This document shows, in pieces, positions 16,870 to 26,347 of a stretch of 64,000 nucleotides of DNA. Positions within the stretch are counted from its first letter, which is position 1. Each line of letters opens with the position of its first letter. A model generated the notes under the pieces. That model ran no database searches. It saw nothing but the letters and a program-made list of their open reading frames with translations, and was not told the DNA's origin. A program made the position numbers and the translations under genes. The DNA lies in assembly GCA_032017425.1 (NCBI GenBank), contig DALZPW010000002.1. One strand, given 5' to 3'. This DNA comes from Faucicola tetraodonis (GTDB taxonomy: Bacteria > Pseudomonadota > Gammaproteobacteria > Pseudomonadales > Moraxellaceae).

Positions 16870-16909
16870 CCAACTTAGCCAATAAGGGCGCCAACTCAAC
16901 CAATAAGGG
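16870..16909 (-). repeat. 21-bp-period duplication across the ktrB stop
   Basis: CCAACTTAGCCAATAAGGG (16870-16888) and CCAACTCAACCAATAAGGG (16891-16909). The second copy contains the last codons and stop of ktrB; the first lies just beyond, as if the 3' end had been duplicated. Confidence 0.8.
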
Positions 16910-18293
16910 TATGGGTCTCAGGATAACGAATACGGGTCGGTTTAGGGGTGGCGATAAAATACGCCAAGGTTAATGGTCCAAGACGCCCCATATACATCAT
17001 AAACATAATCACCCATTGCCCAGGTTCACTCAATGTCGGGGTGAAATTTCGTGATAAACCGACCGTTGCCGATGCCGATATCACTTCAAATAAAATATCA
17101 GTCAAATGCCCTTCTGGCTCAAATATCGTTAAAATAAACGCCGCTAAAGCAATCATCAAAATCGAGGTGCTCATCACCGCAAACGATTTTTTTACCAAGT
17201 GATCAGAGATAGCACGATGAAAAATCGTCACTTGCGGGTGCTGACGCAAATATGCCCTAGTCGATGCTAGGATAACCACAAAGGTGCCAATTTTGATACC
17301 GCCACCTGTGGACATTGAGCCTGCGCCAATAAACATCAATATAAAGGTCAATAACGTACTGGCATCTGTCACTTGGCTATAATCAATATTATTAAAACCT
17401 GCGGTACGTGACGCCACCGCCATAAACCAAGATGCAAACCACTGCCCAGCTTCGCTCAATCCGCCAATCGTTTTGGCGTTATGACGCTCAAGTAACCAAT
17501 ACAGTATACAACCAATGATATTGAGCGCTAACGTCCCCAAAACCATGACTTTGGTGTGCAGGGTAAATTTTTGCCAGCGCTTGTGTTTGATGATATCTAA
17601 AATCACCAAAAATCCGATACCACCCGTGATAATAAGCAAACTTATGATAAAACTAATCATCGGCTGGTGCACATAGGCAGTCATATTGTTGCCATTTAGC
17701 GCAAAACCTGCATTGTTAAACGCTGAGATACACAGAAAAAACGCTTCATACATCGCATCTTTTAGCCCTTTTAGCGGTGCTAACAATAGCGTTAACCCTA
17801 AAAAACCCAAGCCCTCGGTGATAAAGGCAATTTTGATTACCGCTTTGGCTGTACTACCAATTTGGTTGCTATGAGTACCCAACGCTTCTTGCGCCGTGAT
17901 TGAGCCAGATAACCCCATTTTACCTTGCAAACTGGTCAATACCAAAATTGCAAAGGTCATAAAGCCTAGACCGCCAAATTGAATCAGCGCGGCAATCACC
18001 AGTTGTCCAAACGTGGTATAGTTAGCGGTATCTACGACATTTAGTCCGGTGACGGTCACCGCAGAGGTCGCAGTAAAGGCTGCCGCTAGGATACTAATCG
18101 GTTGAATCGTTGCGATTGGCAATGACAGCAAAACCGTCCCAATCACAATTAACGCTAAAAATCCCAAGGATAAAATAGCAGGCGAGGACAACTGCAGTCC
18201 TTGTTTGGTAGGCGGGTCTAGGTCGTGAGCACTGGGTTTTGATTTATCAACAATCTTTGCTTTGTCGCCTTTTTTGACTTCACGAAACGGCAT
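16896..18293 (-). CDS. ktrB: TrkH/KtrB-type potassium translocating subunit
   Basis: Membrane ion-translocating subunit of a KtrAB/TrkH-type K+ uptake system. The 465-residue protein has a basic, hydrophilic N-terminal 35 residues and then a series of M-P-M hydrophobic repeats. Selectivity-filter-like segments read TSAVTVTGLNVVD, AFNNAGFALNG, SRTAGFNNID and SATVGLSRN, each with the conserved filter glycine. The immediate upstream gene is the NAD-binding regulator ktrA (37 bp apart), so the two form one operon. The last codons lie inside a short tandem duplication. Confidence 0.92.
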   Translation of the reverse strand: MPFREVKKGDKAKIVDKSKPSAHDLDPPTKQGLQLSSPAILSLGFLALIVIGTVLLSLPIATIQPISILAAAFTATSAVTVTGLNVVDTANYTTFGQLVIAALIQFGGLGFMTFAILVLTSLQGKMGLSGSITAQEALGTHSNQIGSTAKAVIKIAFITEGLGFLGLTLLLAPLKGLKDAMYEAFFLCISAFNNAGFALNGNNMTAYVHQPMISFIISLLIITGGIGFLVILDIIKHKRWQKFTLHTKVMVLGTLALNIIGCILYWLLERHNAKTIGGLSEAGQWFASWFMAVASRTAGFNNIDYSQVTDASTLLTFILMFIGAGSMSTGGGIKIGTFVVILASTRAYLRQHPQVTIFHRAISDHLVKKSFAVMSTSILMIALAAFILTIFEPEGHLTDILFEVISASATVGLSRNFTPTLSEPGQWVIMFMMYMGRLGPLTLAYFIATPKPTRIRYPETHTLIG

Positions 18294-18330
18294 ATCTACA
18301 CCTAATTACCTTTTTTGCGTGAGTGGTGGA

Positions 18331-18990
18331 TTAAATAGCCGTTTGCCGAATGGCTTTGGCAAGGCGACGCAGCGCTTGGGTATCACCCCCTACCACCAAC
18401 TTATCCCCACCTTGAAAGAAAAAGCCATCGGGTAATTGGTTAAAGATTTGCTGGTTACGTTTTAGCATGATAAAGATAATATCGGGATGGCTGTGTTGGA
18501 CATCCGACCACGGGTGCCCTCGCCACTGCTCAGGCGGGTCTAGGCGAACCAAAAACTGCTCGTCACCCAATGCCATGTATTGTTTGACCATCGGATAGTT
18601 CATTTTTTGGGCAATACGAATCCCCATGTCTTGTTCGGGGTGAATAATATTGTTCACCCCTAAGCTTTTTAGGATTTGGTGATGGGAGTCGGTTTTGGCT
18701 TTTACCCATAGGTTTTGTACGTTTAGGCTTAGTAGGTTGAGTGTACATAGCAAGCTGGCTTCAAGGTTATCACCAATGCTCACGAGCACCCCGTCGAAAC
18801 TTGCAAGGTCAAGCTCTTCTATGGTGTCTTTGTCGGTGGCGTCAGCAATCACGGCACGGGTGACATATTCACTGATGTCATCGACCAGTTTTTCATCAAT
18901 ATCAATCGCTAGGACTTGGTTGCCCAGTTTTTCAAGCTCTTTAGCACAGGTAATACCAAAAACACCCAGTCCGATAATGGCAAATTGCAT
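18331..18990 (-). CDS. ktrA: KtrA/TrkA-type RCK regulatory subunit
   Basis: Cytoplasmic regulator that gates the K+ channel protein KtrB by binding nucleotides. The N-terminal Rossmann motif GLGVFG (7-12) and IDIDE after the second strand form the RCK domain; the C-terminal third (about residues 135-219) is an RCK-C domain. ATG at 18990 is chosen because AAAGGA sits nine bases upstream; a longer TTG-initiated frame adds 12 non-conserved residues. 219 residues. Confidence 0.92.
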   Translation of the reverse strand: MQFAIIGLGVFGITCAKELEKLGNQVLAIDIDEKLVDDISEYVTRAVIADATDKDTIEELDLASFDGVLVSIGDNLEASLLCTLNLLSLNVQNLWVKAKTDSHHQILKSLGVNNIIHPEQDMGIRIAQKMNYPMVKQYMALGDEQFLVRLDPPEQWRGHPWSDVQHSHPDIIFIMLKRNQQIFNQLPDGFFFQGGDKLVVGGDTQALRRLAKAIRQTAI

Positions 18991-19065
18991 TTTGATTTTT
19001 CCTTTCTTAGCCCACTTCCTGAGCAATTTTTTTTAAATCATCAATACAGATAACATATTTTCTCA

Positions 19066-19842
19066 TTATTTTTTAGCTCGCTGGCGGCTGGCTTCGTACA
19101 GTACCATGCCAGTGGCGACACTGACATTTAAGCTTTGGATTTGCCCATGTTCATTGCCGGGCATCGGGATATAAACGAGCTGGTCACAGGTATCTGCGGT
19201 CAAACGGCGAATACCGTCACCTTCTGAGCCCATCACAATCGCCACATCACCTGTCAAATCACAGTCTTGCACGGGCTTTGCCGTGTCATCGAGTGCCGTA
19301 CCAAACACAAACACCCCTTGTTTTTTGATGTCAGTGAGCGTACGTGCTAGATTAGTGACTTGGATAAAAGGAATTAATTCCACCGCACCGACCGCGACTT
19401 TTGCCACGGCTGGGGTGATGCTTGAGCTATGATTTTTGGGAATAATGACGGCTGAGACGCCCATTGCCACAGCGGTACGCAAACACGCGCCAAGGTTGTT
19501 CGGGTCGGTGATTTGATCAAGTACCAGTAGTAATAGCGGTTTTCGCTCGGCTTGGTGTTTGTCGACGAGGTATTTGAGATCTGCCTCATCTTGGAGTTCA
19601 GCAGGGCGGGCTTGCAATACCACGCCTTGATGCTGCGGACTTTCTGCAAGTTTGGTAAGTTTGTCTTTAGCGCTGATTTGTATCGCAATCCCGTAGGTTT
19701 GGGCAAGCTCGGTGATGTTGGCTACCGTGGCATCATCTTGTTTTTTACCGTCTTGAATAAAGAGTGTCAACCCATCGATACCGCGGTGTTGCAAGATGGA
19801 TTGCACGGCATGAATGCCATAAAAATAACTCGGTTTTGCCAT
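19066..19842 (-). CDS. rlmB: 23S rRNA 2'-O-ribose guanosine-2251 methyltransferase
   Basis: SpoU-class (SPOUT) SAM-dependent methyltransferase modifying G2251 in the peptidyl-transferase region. 258 residues: an N-terminal L30e-like substrate-binding domain (FYGIHAVQSILQHR) and a C-terminal trefoil-knot domain with the three SpoU motifs, LDQITDPNNLGACLRTA, IVMGSEGDGIRR and IPMPGNEHGQIQSLNVSVA. Lies upstream of ktrA on the same strand. Confidence 0.94.
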   Translation of the reverse strand: MAKPSYFYGIHAVQSILQHRGIDGLTLFIQDGKKQDDATVANITELAQTYGIAIQISAKDKLTKLAESPQHQGVVLQARPAELQDEADLKYLVDKHQAERKPLLLLVLDQITDPNNLGACLRTAVAMGVSAVIIPKNHSSSITPAVAKVAVGAVELIPFIQVTNLARTLTDIKKQGVFVFGTALDDTAKPVQDCDLTGDVAIVMGSEGDGIRRLTADTCDQLVYIPMPGNEHGQIQSLNVSVATGMVLYEASRQRAKK

Positions 19843-19903
19843 GATTGATGACCCTTTTCTTCAATTTTATATTTGCCTTGCCCTTAGCCTTGTATATTAT
19901 CCG

Positions 19904-20242
19904 TTAGCCTTCTAGGTGGCAAATGTACTGCACAATTGCTTCATTACGTAGCTCATAACTGCTATGCCCTTCGACCAAGAATGCTTGACCGGCACGGTAA
20001 TAAGTAAATTCTTCCTCGCCTGCCAGTTTGACTTCACACTCGCCTGCCAAGATTTCGATACGTTCAGATGAGTCGGTTTTAAATTCATAGGCAGGCACAT
20101 CGGCATCACAAGGTAGCACGATTCCTAGCATTTTTTTGCGTCCATCTTCAAACCAAACGGTCCGACTAAAAGTACGACCTTCATAGTAAACATTCGCTAT
20201 TTTTTCTACCGATACATGGTCGAAACGATTAGGTGACGTCAT
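19904..20242 (-). CDS. ppnP: Pyrimidine/purine nucleoside phosphorylase PpnP
   Basis: Small cupin-fold enzyme (former DUF1255/YaiE) that phosphorolyses several nucleosides. 112 residues, typical family length, with FEDGRKKMLGIVLP and the cupin segment IEILAGECEVKLAG. The ATG at 20242 follows a GGAGAA site; the longer frame adds seven residues with no support. The promoter region contains a perfect 10-bp tandem repeat (20301-20320). Confidence 0.9.
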   Translation of the reverse strand: MTSPNRFDHVSVEKIANVYYEGRTFSRTVWFEDGRKKMLGIVLPCDADVPAYEFKTDSSERIEILAGECEVKLAGEEEFTYYRAGQAFLVEGHSSYELRNEAIVQYICHLEG

Positions 20243-20829
20243 GAGATTCTCCTTAAAATACACAGTCAGTTGACTTGAAAACGCTGCCTTGTTATAAAAA
20301 ATTATAAAGAATTATAAAGATTGGCAGGTCGTTTTGCGGCAACCCGCTTTTTTTAATCGACAAATGGGTTTTATAATCAAACGCAGTCCGTGACTTGTCG
20401 CAATCAGCCAATGGTATTGCCGATAGATTGTTAACGGTTGATAAAAAATTATGTTCCGTTATCCTTATGCAGACGTTGTTTAGACAAATAGGATAGCATC
20501 AAATTTAGTCAACTTTTATGACAATCTATTAATAACACTCTATGTTTTATGACAACGATGAAACCGCCCTTAACTTGACTAGGCGAAGATTGCTCGACAC
20601 AGATACCCATCAAAGATAGCCAGCTGACGGAAATTTGGATTTTTGCGTTGCTTATTTTGTAATTGTCCCAATTATGCTATTGTTTAGTGTGAAACAGCTA
20701 GATGGAATTTTTACTGATTTTTGAAGACTTGTCTAGGATTATTGTGAGCTTTTCATGAGAAGGTTACAATAAAGTTTTTGCAAATTTGACCGCCAATGTG
20801 CCACTCTTAACGTCAATGATAGGATTGAT
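20243..20829. other. 587-bp divergent intergenic region ppnP / recN
   Basis: AT-rich. I find only trivial ORFs; the longest close to recN is 18 codons at 20702-20758. A three-copy 10-bp repeat (GTTATAAAAA, ATTATAAAGA, ATTATAAAGA; 20291-20320) lies near ppnP. No clear SOS box, consistent with the absence of canonical LexA control reported for Moraxellaceae. Confidence 0.45.
20291..20320. repeat. 10-bp tandem repeat upstream of ppnP
   Basis: Two exact copies of ATTATAAAGA (20301-20310, 20311-20320) preceded by a diverged copy (20291-20300). Confidence 0.8.
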
Positions 20830-22536
20830 ATGCTGACACAGTTAACCTTACAAAATTTAGCCCTCGTCACCAATGCTGAAATTGAGATGAATGCTGGATT
20901 TAACATTATCACTGGCGAGACAGGTGCTGGTAAATCACTATTGCTTGATGCCTTGACCTTGTGCGTGGGTGGTCGTAGTGACGCAGGTTTGATTCGGCAT
21001 GGACAGACCACGGCAGACGCTTTTGCAGAATTTAATATCGGTCAATTACCCGAAGTCATGGCATGGCTGAGCGAGCAAAATTACCCATTTGAAGACGATA
21101 CGCTGCTGATTCGCCGGCAACTTGCCAACCAAAACGGTACGCTTCGTAGTAAAGCTTGGCTCAATGGCATGCCCATTAGTATGAATGAGCTTAAAATTTT
21201 GGGTGGGTTACTGGTCAATATTCACAGCCAACATGCCCAGCAAAGTTTGCTACGTCCGCAGTTTGTGATGGAATGGCTTGATAGCGCCACGGGCTTAAAT
21301 AGCCAAGCAAGCGACGTGAAACAAGCTTTTTTGCAGTACGAACGCCTTAAATCACAAGCCGCCCAGCACGCCAAAGACGAGCAATTGCGCCAACAGCAAA
21401 TTGAGCTATTGAGGAATCAATTAGCCGATATTGAGCCAATTGCCACTGTCTTATACAGTGAACTTGAAGCTGAGTACGATGAATTATCTAACCTTGAAAA
21501 CCTCATGCAGCAAGCCGCCTTGTCGGTGCAACTACTCGATAATGACAGTGATGAGCCCGATGTGGTAAGCCTGCTTAATCGGGCGATTAGACTGTGTGAA
21601 GCACAGACTGAGCTTAGCCAAACCTATGCCGATTGTGTTGAACAGTTGTACTCAGCACATACCCAAATCGCTGAAGTGGCTAGCACCCTCAGCAATTATG
21701 CTGAGGGACAAAGCCTTGACCCCAAGCGGTTAGCACTACTTGATGAGCAGTTATCGACGTTCCACCGACTGGCGCGTAAATATCATACCACGCCGGAAAA
21801 CCTTGTTGAAGACAGCCAAGCCTGGCAACAGCAATTAGATGATTTGCAATCAGTGATGTCGCCTGAAGCGATGGCAGAGCAAATTGAAGAAGCTTATCAA
21901 GCCTACCTGCAAAAAGCCAAAGCGTTGGATGACAGTCGCCAAGCCAATGCCACAACATTAGCTGAAGCGCTAGTCGCACGGTTAAAAGCATTGGCATTGC
22001 CCAATGTGCAGGCAGCATTTGAATTTACCCCACTTGATAAACCGCAAAGTATCGGGTTATCGCAAATTGAACTGCTATTTAGTGCCAATGTCGGTATGCC
22101 AATGCAACCGATTCACAAAATTGCCTCAGGCGGTGAATTATCACGGTTAGCGCTTATCATGCAAGTCATTGATGCGCAAGGGGTTTGCCGTAATACGACG
22201 ACCGATATGGCAACCACCACCCGTCAGTTATTGGTATTTGATGAAGTGGATGTGGGTATCAGTGGTGGCACGGCGCAAGTGGTGGGCGAGTTACTGCGTG
22301 AACTGGGTGAAGAACAACAAATCATTGCTATCACTCACCAATCGCAAGTCGCGGCACAAGCCCATCAGCATATTTTGGTGTACAAGACCCAGCAAGAGAA
22401 AGCCCAGTCTCACTTAAAAATCCTGTCGGGCGATGACCAAGTGCAGGAATTAGCGCGCATGTCGGGCGGGGTCAATATCACCGAAGACACGCTCAAACAC
22501 GCGCGCAGTTTGCTAGCAAGTCGCCGGGTAAGTTAA
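20830..22536 (+). CDS. recN: DNA repair protein RecN
   Basis: SMC-like ATPase acting in double-strand-break repair. 568 residues: Walker A GETGAGKS (29-36), a central coiled-coil region of about 150-360, the ABC signature ASGGELSRL and Walker B LLVFDEVDVGISGG in the C-terminal lobe. The ATG at 20830 gives the canonical MLTQLTLQNLALV start. First gene of a plus-strand cluster with algH, ruvX, a membrane protein, tusA and xerD. Confidence 0.97.
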   Translation: MLTQLTLQNLALVTNAEIEMNAGFNIITGETGAGKSLLLDALTLCVGGRSDAGLIRHGQTTADAFAEFNIGQLPEVMAWLSEQNYPFEDDTLLIRRQLANQNGTLRSKAWLNGMPISMNELKILGGLLVNIHSQHAQQSLLRPQFVMEWLDSATGLNSQASDVKQAFLQYERLKSQAAQHAKDEQLRQQQIELLRNQLADIEPIATVLYSELEAEYDELSNLENLMQQAALSVQLLDNDSDEPDVVSLLNRAIRLCEAQTELSQTYADCVEQLYSAHTQIAEVASTLSNYAEGQSLDPKRLALLDEQLSTFHRLARKYHTTPENLVEDSQAWQQQLDDLQSVMSPEAMAEQIEEAYQAYLQKAKALDDSRQANATTLAEALVARLKALALPNVQAAFEFTPLDKPQSIGLSQIELLFSANVGMPMQPIHKIASGGELSRLALIMQVIDAQGVCRNTTTDMATTTRQLLVFDEVDVGISGGTAQVVGELLRELGEEQQIIAITHQSQVAAQAHQHILVYKTQQEKAQSHLKILSGDDQVQELARMSGGVNITEDTLKHARSLLASRRVS

Positions 22537-22551
22537 TTTAATATCGCCTGT

Positions 22552-22603
22552 CGCTTTTAATGTTTATCGTTTTTAATCTTTGCCGCTTTTAAGTCGCTTT
22601 TAA
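22552..22603 (+). repeat. CGCTTTTAA repeats in the recN-algH spacer
   Basis: CGCTTTTAA occurs at 22552, 22584 and 22595, with CGTTTTTAA at 22568. Spacings of 16, 16 and 11 suggest a decayed tandem array. Confidence 0.6.
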
Positions 22604-22619
22604 TTAGGTATGCCACTGA

Positions 22620-23186
22620 ATGTCAAAAAACCAAAATCTTACCAACCATTTTTTGATAGCCTCGCCCAATATTGACGGCGGGATTTTCTATCAATCTTTG
22701 GTCTATATTTGCCGTCAAGACCAACAAGGCACGTTAGGGCTGGTAATTAACAAACCCATCGAAACCAGCAACGTCGCCAAATTGTTTGAAGAATTAAATA
22801 TTGATGTGACAATCACTGACTTGCACCGAAAATTACCCTTAGATGGCGGCCCCATGAACCCGGAAGTTGGGTTTGTGCTCCATACGGGACAGCCCGATTG
22901 GGTATCTTCGTTTGCCATCACCGAAAACGTCTGTATCACCACTAGCAAGGATATTTTACAAAGTATCGCCAATGGTCAAGGTGTTGAGCATTTTGAGCTT
23001 TGTTTGGGTCATGCCAGCTGGGGGAAAGGGCAGCTAGAAGAAGAAATCAACCAAGGCGATTGGTTTGTTTTGCCGGCATCAATGGGGCTATTGTTTGATA
23101 TCGACCATCAGACTCGCTGGCAAGTCGCCGCTCAGCAGTTGGGCGTTGATTTTAACAAACTGAGTACGGATATCGGGCATGCTTAA
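22620..23186 (+). CDS. YqgE/AlgH family protein
   Basis: Conserved 188-residue protein of the UPF0301/AlgH family; the biochemical role is unknown. Motifs: FLIASPNIDGGIFYQSLVYIC at the N-terminus, GTLGLVINKP, PLDGGPMNPEVGFVLHT, and LGHASWGKGQLEEEI. The yqgE-ruvX pair is widely conserved. Its stop overlaps the ruvX start by eight bases, suggesting translational coupling. Confidence 0.94.
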   Translation: MSKNQNLTNHFLIASPNIDGGIFYQSLVYICRQDQQGTLGLVINKPIETSNVAKLFEELNIDVTITDLHRKLPLDGGPMNPEVGFVLHTGQPDWVSSFAITENVCITTSKDILQSIANGQGVEHFELCLGHASWGKGQLEEEINQGDWFVLPASMGLLFDIDHQTRWQVAAQQLGVDFNKLSTDIGHA

Positions 23187-23664
23187 CCTGACTATGGCAC
23201 AAGATACCCATCACACCCACACTATCGAAACGGTGATGGGGCTTGATTTTGGCATCGCAAAAATGGGTATCGCCTTGGGCAATACCTTAACCCAAACCGC
23301 AAGCCCGTTGATGCAGTTTAAAATGGATAATGGCAAACCCAATTGGGATGAATTGCTAAAAATTATCGAGTCATGGCAAGTAAGCACCATCATCATCGGT
23401 TTGCCACTGAATATGGATGGCACTGCATCTGAGCTTGGCAATCGTGCCAAAAAATTTGCTCGTAGGCTTAAACACCAGCTCGAGGAAGCGCATCGACCAC
23501 GGCCGATTATTTTGGCGGATGAGCGCTTAACTAGCCGTGAAGCCAAAAATTTGGCTTGGGAATATGGGTTAATCAAAAGTGACAAAGAGCCGATTGATAG
23601 TATCGCCTCAGCGATTATGCTCGGCAGTTGGCTTAGAAGTGGCGAAGGAGCGCTGTTATCATGA
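23179..23664 (+). CDS. ruvX: RuvX/YqgF, pre-16S rRNA nuclease
   Basis: RNase H-fold nuclease implicated in 16S rRNA 5' maturation and formerly called a putative Holliday-junction resolvase. Core motifs: MGLDFGIAKMGIALG with the first acidic residue, IIIGLPLNMDGT, and DERLTSREA. Chosen start is the ATG at 23179, overlapping algH by eight bases; an ATG at 23194 is also possible as the first 15 residues are not conserved. The stop codon overlaps the next start (ATGA). Confidence 0.93.
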   Translation: MLNLTMAQDTHHTHTIETVMGLDFGIAKMGIALGNTLTQTASPLMQFKMDNGKPNWDELLKIIESWQVSTIIIGLPLNMDGTASELGNRAKKFARRLKHQLEEAHRPRPIILADERLTSREAKNLAWEYGLIKSDKEPIDSIASAIMLGSWLRSGEGALLS

Positions 23665-24128
23665 CTCAATTAAATGCACCTGCTACGCCAACGACCAAAG
23701 GCTTTTCAGCCCCTGTTCTTTGTTTGATTGAGCACGCACAGCGACTCAACAAATGGTCAATTTATCTGGTTTATTTGGCAATTGCGCTATTTTTATTATT
23801 TGGTACCCTAAAGAGCTTGTCACAGTTTAAGGACAGTCAAACAATTTATACTTTGTTTCATTGGGTGCCTTATGGACTTGTTGGACTCACCATACCGCTA
23901 TCCTGCTATGTGGCGTTTATTTTATACCGTTACCGTTTAAGCCAGCCGAGCATGCTTGCGCTGTGTATCGGTATGGGATTTGGCTTGTTTGTTATCAGTA
24001 GCTATGTCGCCCTAGCCGCCTGGATTGGGGTGGCGTTTATGTTTAAAGCCAATTTAACCCGTTTTTTTAATTTTATCCAAGAAAGTCGACAAACAGAAAC
24101 TCAAAAAACAGAGACTCAACATGCCTGA
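23661..24128 (+). CDS. Uncharacterised three-helix membrane protein
   Basis: Unrecognised 155-residue protein. Predicted membrane helices at about 34-50, 69-89 and 98-126, with short polar ends and a Thr/Gln/Glu-rich C-terminus. Its ATG overlaps the ruvX stop (ATGA) and its own end overlaps the tusA start by eight bases, so it is translated as part of this operon. No motif suggests a function. Confidence 0.8.
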   Translation: MTQLNAPATPTTKGFSAPVLCLIEHAQRLNKWSIYLVYLAIALFLLFGTLKSLSQFKDSQTIYTLFHWVPYGLVGLTIPLSCYVAFILYRYRLSQPSMLALCIGMGFGLFVISSYVALAAWIGVAFMFKANLTRFFNFIQESRQTETQKTETQHA

Positions 24129-24393
24129 TGCCAATTACCAACTCGATACCCAAGGGCTGATTTGTCCAGAGCCGATTATGCTACTGCATAAAACCGTTCG
24201 TAAAGCGCAGTCGGGAGAGGTGATTCATGTCATCGCCACTGACCCTGCGACCACGCGCGATATCCCCAATTTTTGTCGCCATCTGGGGCATGAACTTATC
24301 GAGCAGCAAGACATCATCAACCCCCAACAACACCAAAATCCTGATCCGTATGCCAATGTGTATCATTACTGGATTAAGAAAAAAGCTGGTTAA
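24121..24393 (+). CDS. tusA: TusA-family sulfur carrier protein
   Basis: Small sulfurtransferase of the TusA/SirA/YedF family (90 residues). The persulfide-carrying cysteine is C15 in the CPEPIM motif (CPxP), and DPATTRDIPNFCRHLGHEL follows in the second helix. It probably relays sulfur for tRNA thiolation or cofactor synthesis. A paralogue (YeeD/YedF type) cannot be excluded. Overlaps the preceding gene by eight bases. Confidence 0.85.
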   Translation: MPDANYQLDTQGLICPEPIMLLHKTVRKAQSGEVIHVIATDPATTRDIPNFCRHLGHELIEQQDIINPQQHQNPDPYANVYHYWIKKKAG

Positions 24394-24428
24394 AAAACGC
24401 CCCCTTATCCCGAGATTTCAAGTCATTT

Positions 24429-25373
24429 ATGTCCCAAGTCGCCGCGCGCCAACCTCGCCAAGTCAAAGCCTTACACCTTGATGATGAGCCCAGTTATATT
24501 CAGCAGTTTCGCCAAGAATTGCTGACGCGGGGACTTGCCACCAATACGCGCAATGCTTATATTCGTGACTTGATGCTGTGTGAAGCCACCTGTAGCAAAG
24601 CCATCACCCGTTGGGATGCCAGTGACGTGTTAGCTTGCCTAGCGGCGCTCTATAAACAAGGCAAAACAGCGCGCAGCCAAGCGCGTGCCTTATCATCGCT
24701 CAAACAGTTTTTTTTATGGCAAATCAACGCTAATCAGCGTGATGACAACCCGTGTGAGCATATCAAGACCCCAAAACTTGGGCGCGCGCTACCCAAAGAT
24801 TTATCCGAAAGTGATGTCGATGCCCTACTCGCCAGCCCAGATACATCGACCCCATTGGGCATGCGTGACCAAGCCATGTTTGAAGTGCTCTATGCGTGCG
24901 GGCTGCGTGTCTCTGAGCTTATTCATTTATCGTTAAGTGAAGTCAATCTCAATGCAGGCTGGTTACAGGTTACCGGTAAAGGTGATAAGACTCGGCTGGT
25001 ACCCCTTGGCGAAGTGGCGATTGATGTATTGACCGATTATTTGAGCGTAGCGCGACCGCAATTATGTATCATGAAAAATGGGCGAGAAAGTCGCTGCCAA
25101 GCGGTATTTTTGACCCAACAAGGCGGCTATATGACCCGCCAAAACTTTTGGTATGTCATTAAACGCTACGCCAAGCAAGCCGGCATCGACAGCGAAATTT
25201 CTCCGCATACCTTACGTCATGCCTTTGCTACTCATTTGCTCAATCACGGCGCTGACTTGCGCAGTGTACAGATGTTATTGGGTCACAGCGATTTATCAAC
25301 CACCCAAATCTATACCCATGTGGCTACGGCAAGACTGCAACAGCTGCATCAGCAGCACCATCCACGCGCTTAG
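24429..25373 (+). CDS. xerD: Tyrosine recombinase XerD
   Basis: Site-specific recombinase that with XerC resolves chromosome dimers at dif. 314 residues. The catalytic set is complete: R160 (ACGLRVSEL), K184 (GKGDKTR), H260 and R263 (HTLRHAFATHL), H286 (LLGHSDLSTTQIYTH) and Y295. The N-terminal SAM-like DNA-binding domain spans about 22-110, preceded by a short extra polar N-terminus. XerC is the alternative, but the HTLRHAFATHLLNHGADLR segment is XerD-like. No dif site is seen in the window. Convergent with rlmA, ten bases apart. Confidence 0.9.
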   Translation: MSQVAARQPRQVKALHLDDEPSYIQQFRQELLTRGLATNTRNAYIRDLMLCEATCSKAITRWDASDVLACLAALYKQGKTARSQARALSSLKQFFLWQINANQRDDNPCEHIKTPKLGRALPKDLSESDVDALLASPDTSTPLGMRDQAMFEVLYACGLRVSELIHLSLSEVNLNAGWLQVTGKGDKTRLVPLGEVAIDVLTDYLSVARPQLCIMKNGRESRCQAVFLTQQGGYMTRQNFWYVIKRYAKQAGIDSEISPHTLRHAFATHLLNHGADLRSVQMLLGHSDLSTTQIYTHVATARLQQLHQQHHPRA

Positions 25374-25383
25374 GGCTGTTTGT

Positions 25384-26280
25384 TTATAGACAAATTTTTT
25401 GAAACCCATAAAGCATAAAATCGGTCGTAAAGCGCATTGACCCTGCCTGCTGGCAGCGCTCGATTAATGCTTCACGTCTGGCTGGCTGCGCCCGAAACGC
25501 ATAGGGCGTCATAGTCAATAAATCTTGTAACTGCGTAGCGGTAAGCGAAATCGTGGTTTCCACCCGCGTTTGCTTAACCAACTCAAAATACGGTGCTAAT
25601 TCATCGATAAATTTGTCTGAGTCGTGCGCCACGATTTGTTCAAATAGCCCATCACGCATCTCAATCAAGTGATTGACGGCGGGCTTGGCAATCACTACAA
25701 AACCCTGATCGCTGACCAACCGATGAAATTCATCCGCCAAAATCGGGCTAAAAATACTGGTCAACATACTCACCGCCTGACTGGCCAATGGTACTTGTGA
25801 AGCAGATGCCACTAAGCAATATTTTTGCGTGGTCGTGCTAATTGGTTTAAGTCGTTTGGCCGTAGCAAGTACGGCAGGTTTGCTGATATCAAGCGCGACT
25901 AACTTGCTTGGGTTAAGCTGTAAAAATCGCTCAGTGTAATATCCTTCGCCACAGCCAATGTCTAGCCAATTTACCGATGGTTGGGAGGATAATAGCCCTT
26001 TGCAAAAGTCATAGAGCCCATCTTGCAGCGACTGATAAAACCCCGCTTGTAGAAAACGACGACGCGCCATAATCGACTCATCACTATCACCGGGGTTTTT
26101 GCTATGCTTATTTTGCACCGGCAGTAGATTCACATACCCTTGTTTGGCGACATCAAAGCTATGTTGCCGCTGCTGCGCATTTTCACCGGTGCATTGCCAA
26201 ACTTTTTCACCCACCTTTAGCGGACTTTGGCAAATCGGGCAGCGAAAATTTGCAGAAAATGTCGAAGGGGATGCCACCAT
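25384..26280 (-). CDS. rlmA: 23S rRNA (guanine-N1)-methyltransferase
   Basis: SAM-dependent methyltransferase of the RlmA family (G745 in E. coli). 298 residues: an N-terminal zinc ribbon (FRCPICQSPL, WQCTGENAQQRQHSFD), the PGDSDESIMARRRFL linker typical of the family, and the SAM-binding motif LDIGCGEGYYTERF. It lies downstream of mraY on the minus strand, 67 bp after it. Confidence 0.92.
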   Translation of the reverse strand: MVASPSTFSANFRCPICQSPLKVGEKVWQCTGENAQQRQHSFDVAKQGYVNLLPVQNKHSKNPGDSDESIMARRRFLQAGFYQSLQDGLYDFCKGLLSSQPSVNWLDIGCGEGYYTERFLQLNPSKLVALDISKPAVLATAKRLKPISTTTQKYCLVASASQVPLASQAVSMLTSIFSPILADEFHRLVSDQGFVVIAKPAVNHLIEMRDGLFEQIVAHDSDKFIDELAPYFELVKQTRVETTISLTATQLQDLLTMTPYAFRAQPARREALIERCQQAGSMRFTTDFMLYGFQKICL

Positions 26281-26347
26281 AAAAATATCTCAAAAAAGCT
26301 GTTAAAAACCCAATTGATGCAAAGCGCCGTTAGCGAACGTAGCAAAA

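Noticed and set aside
20702..20758. 18-codon ORF just upstream of recN
   Set aside because: Too short, with a poor ribosome-binding site, in the recN promoter area; likely chance.
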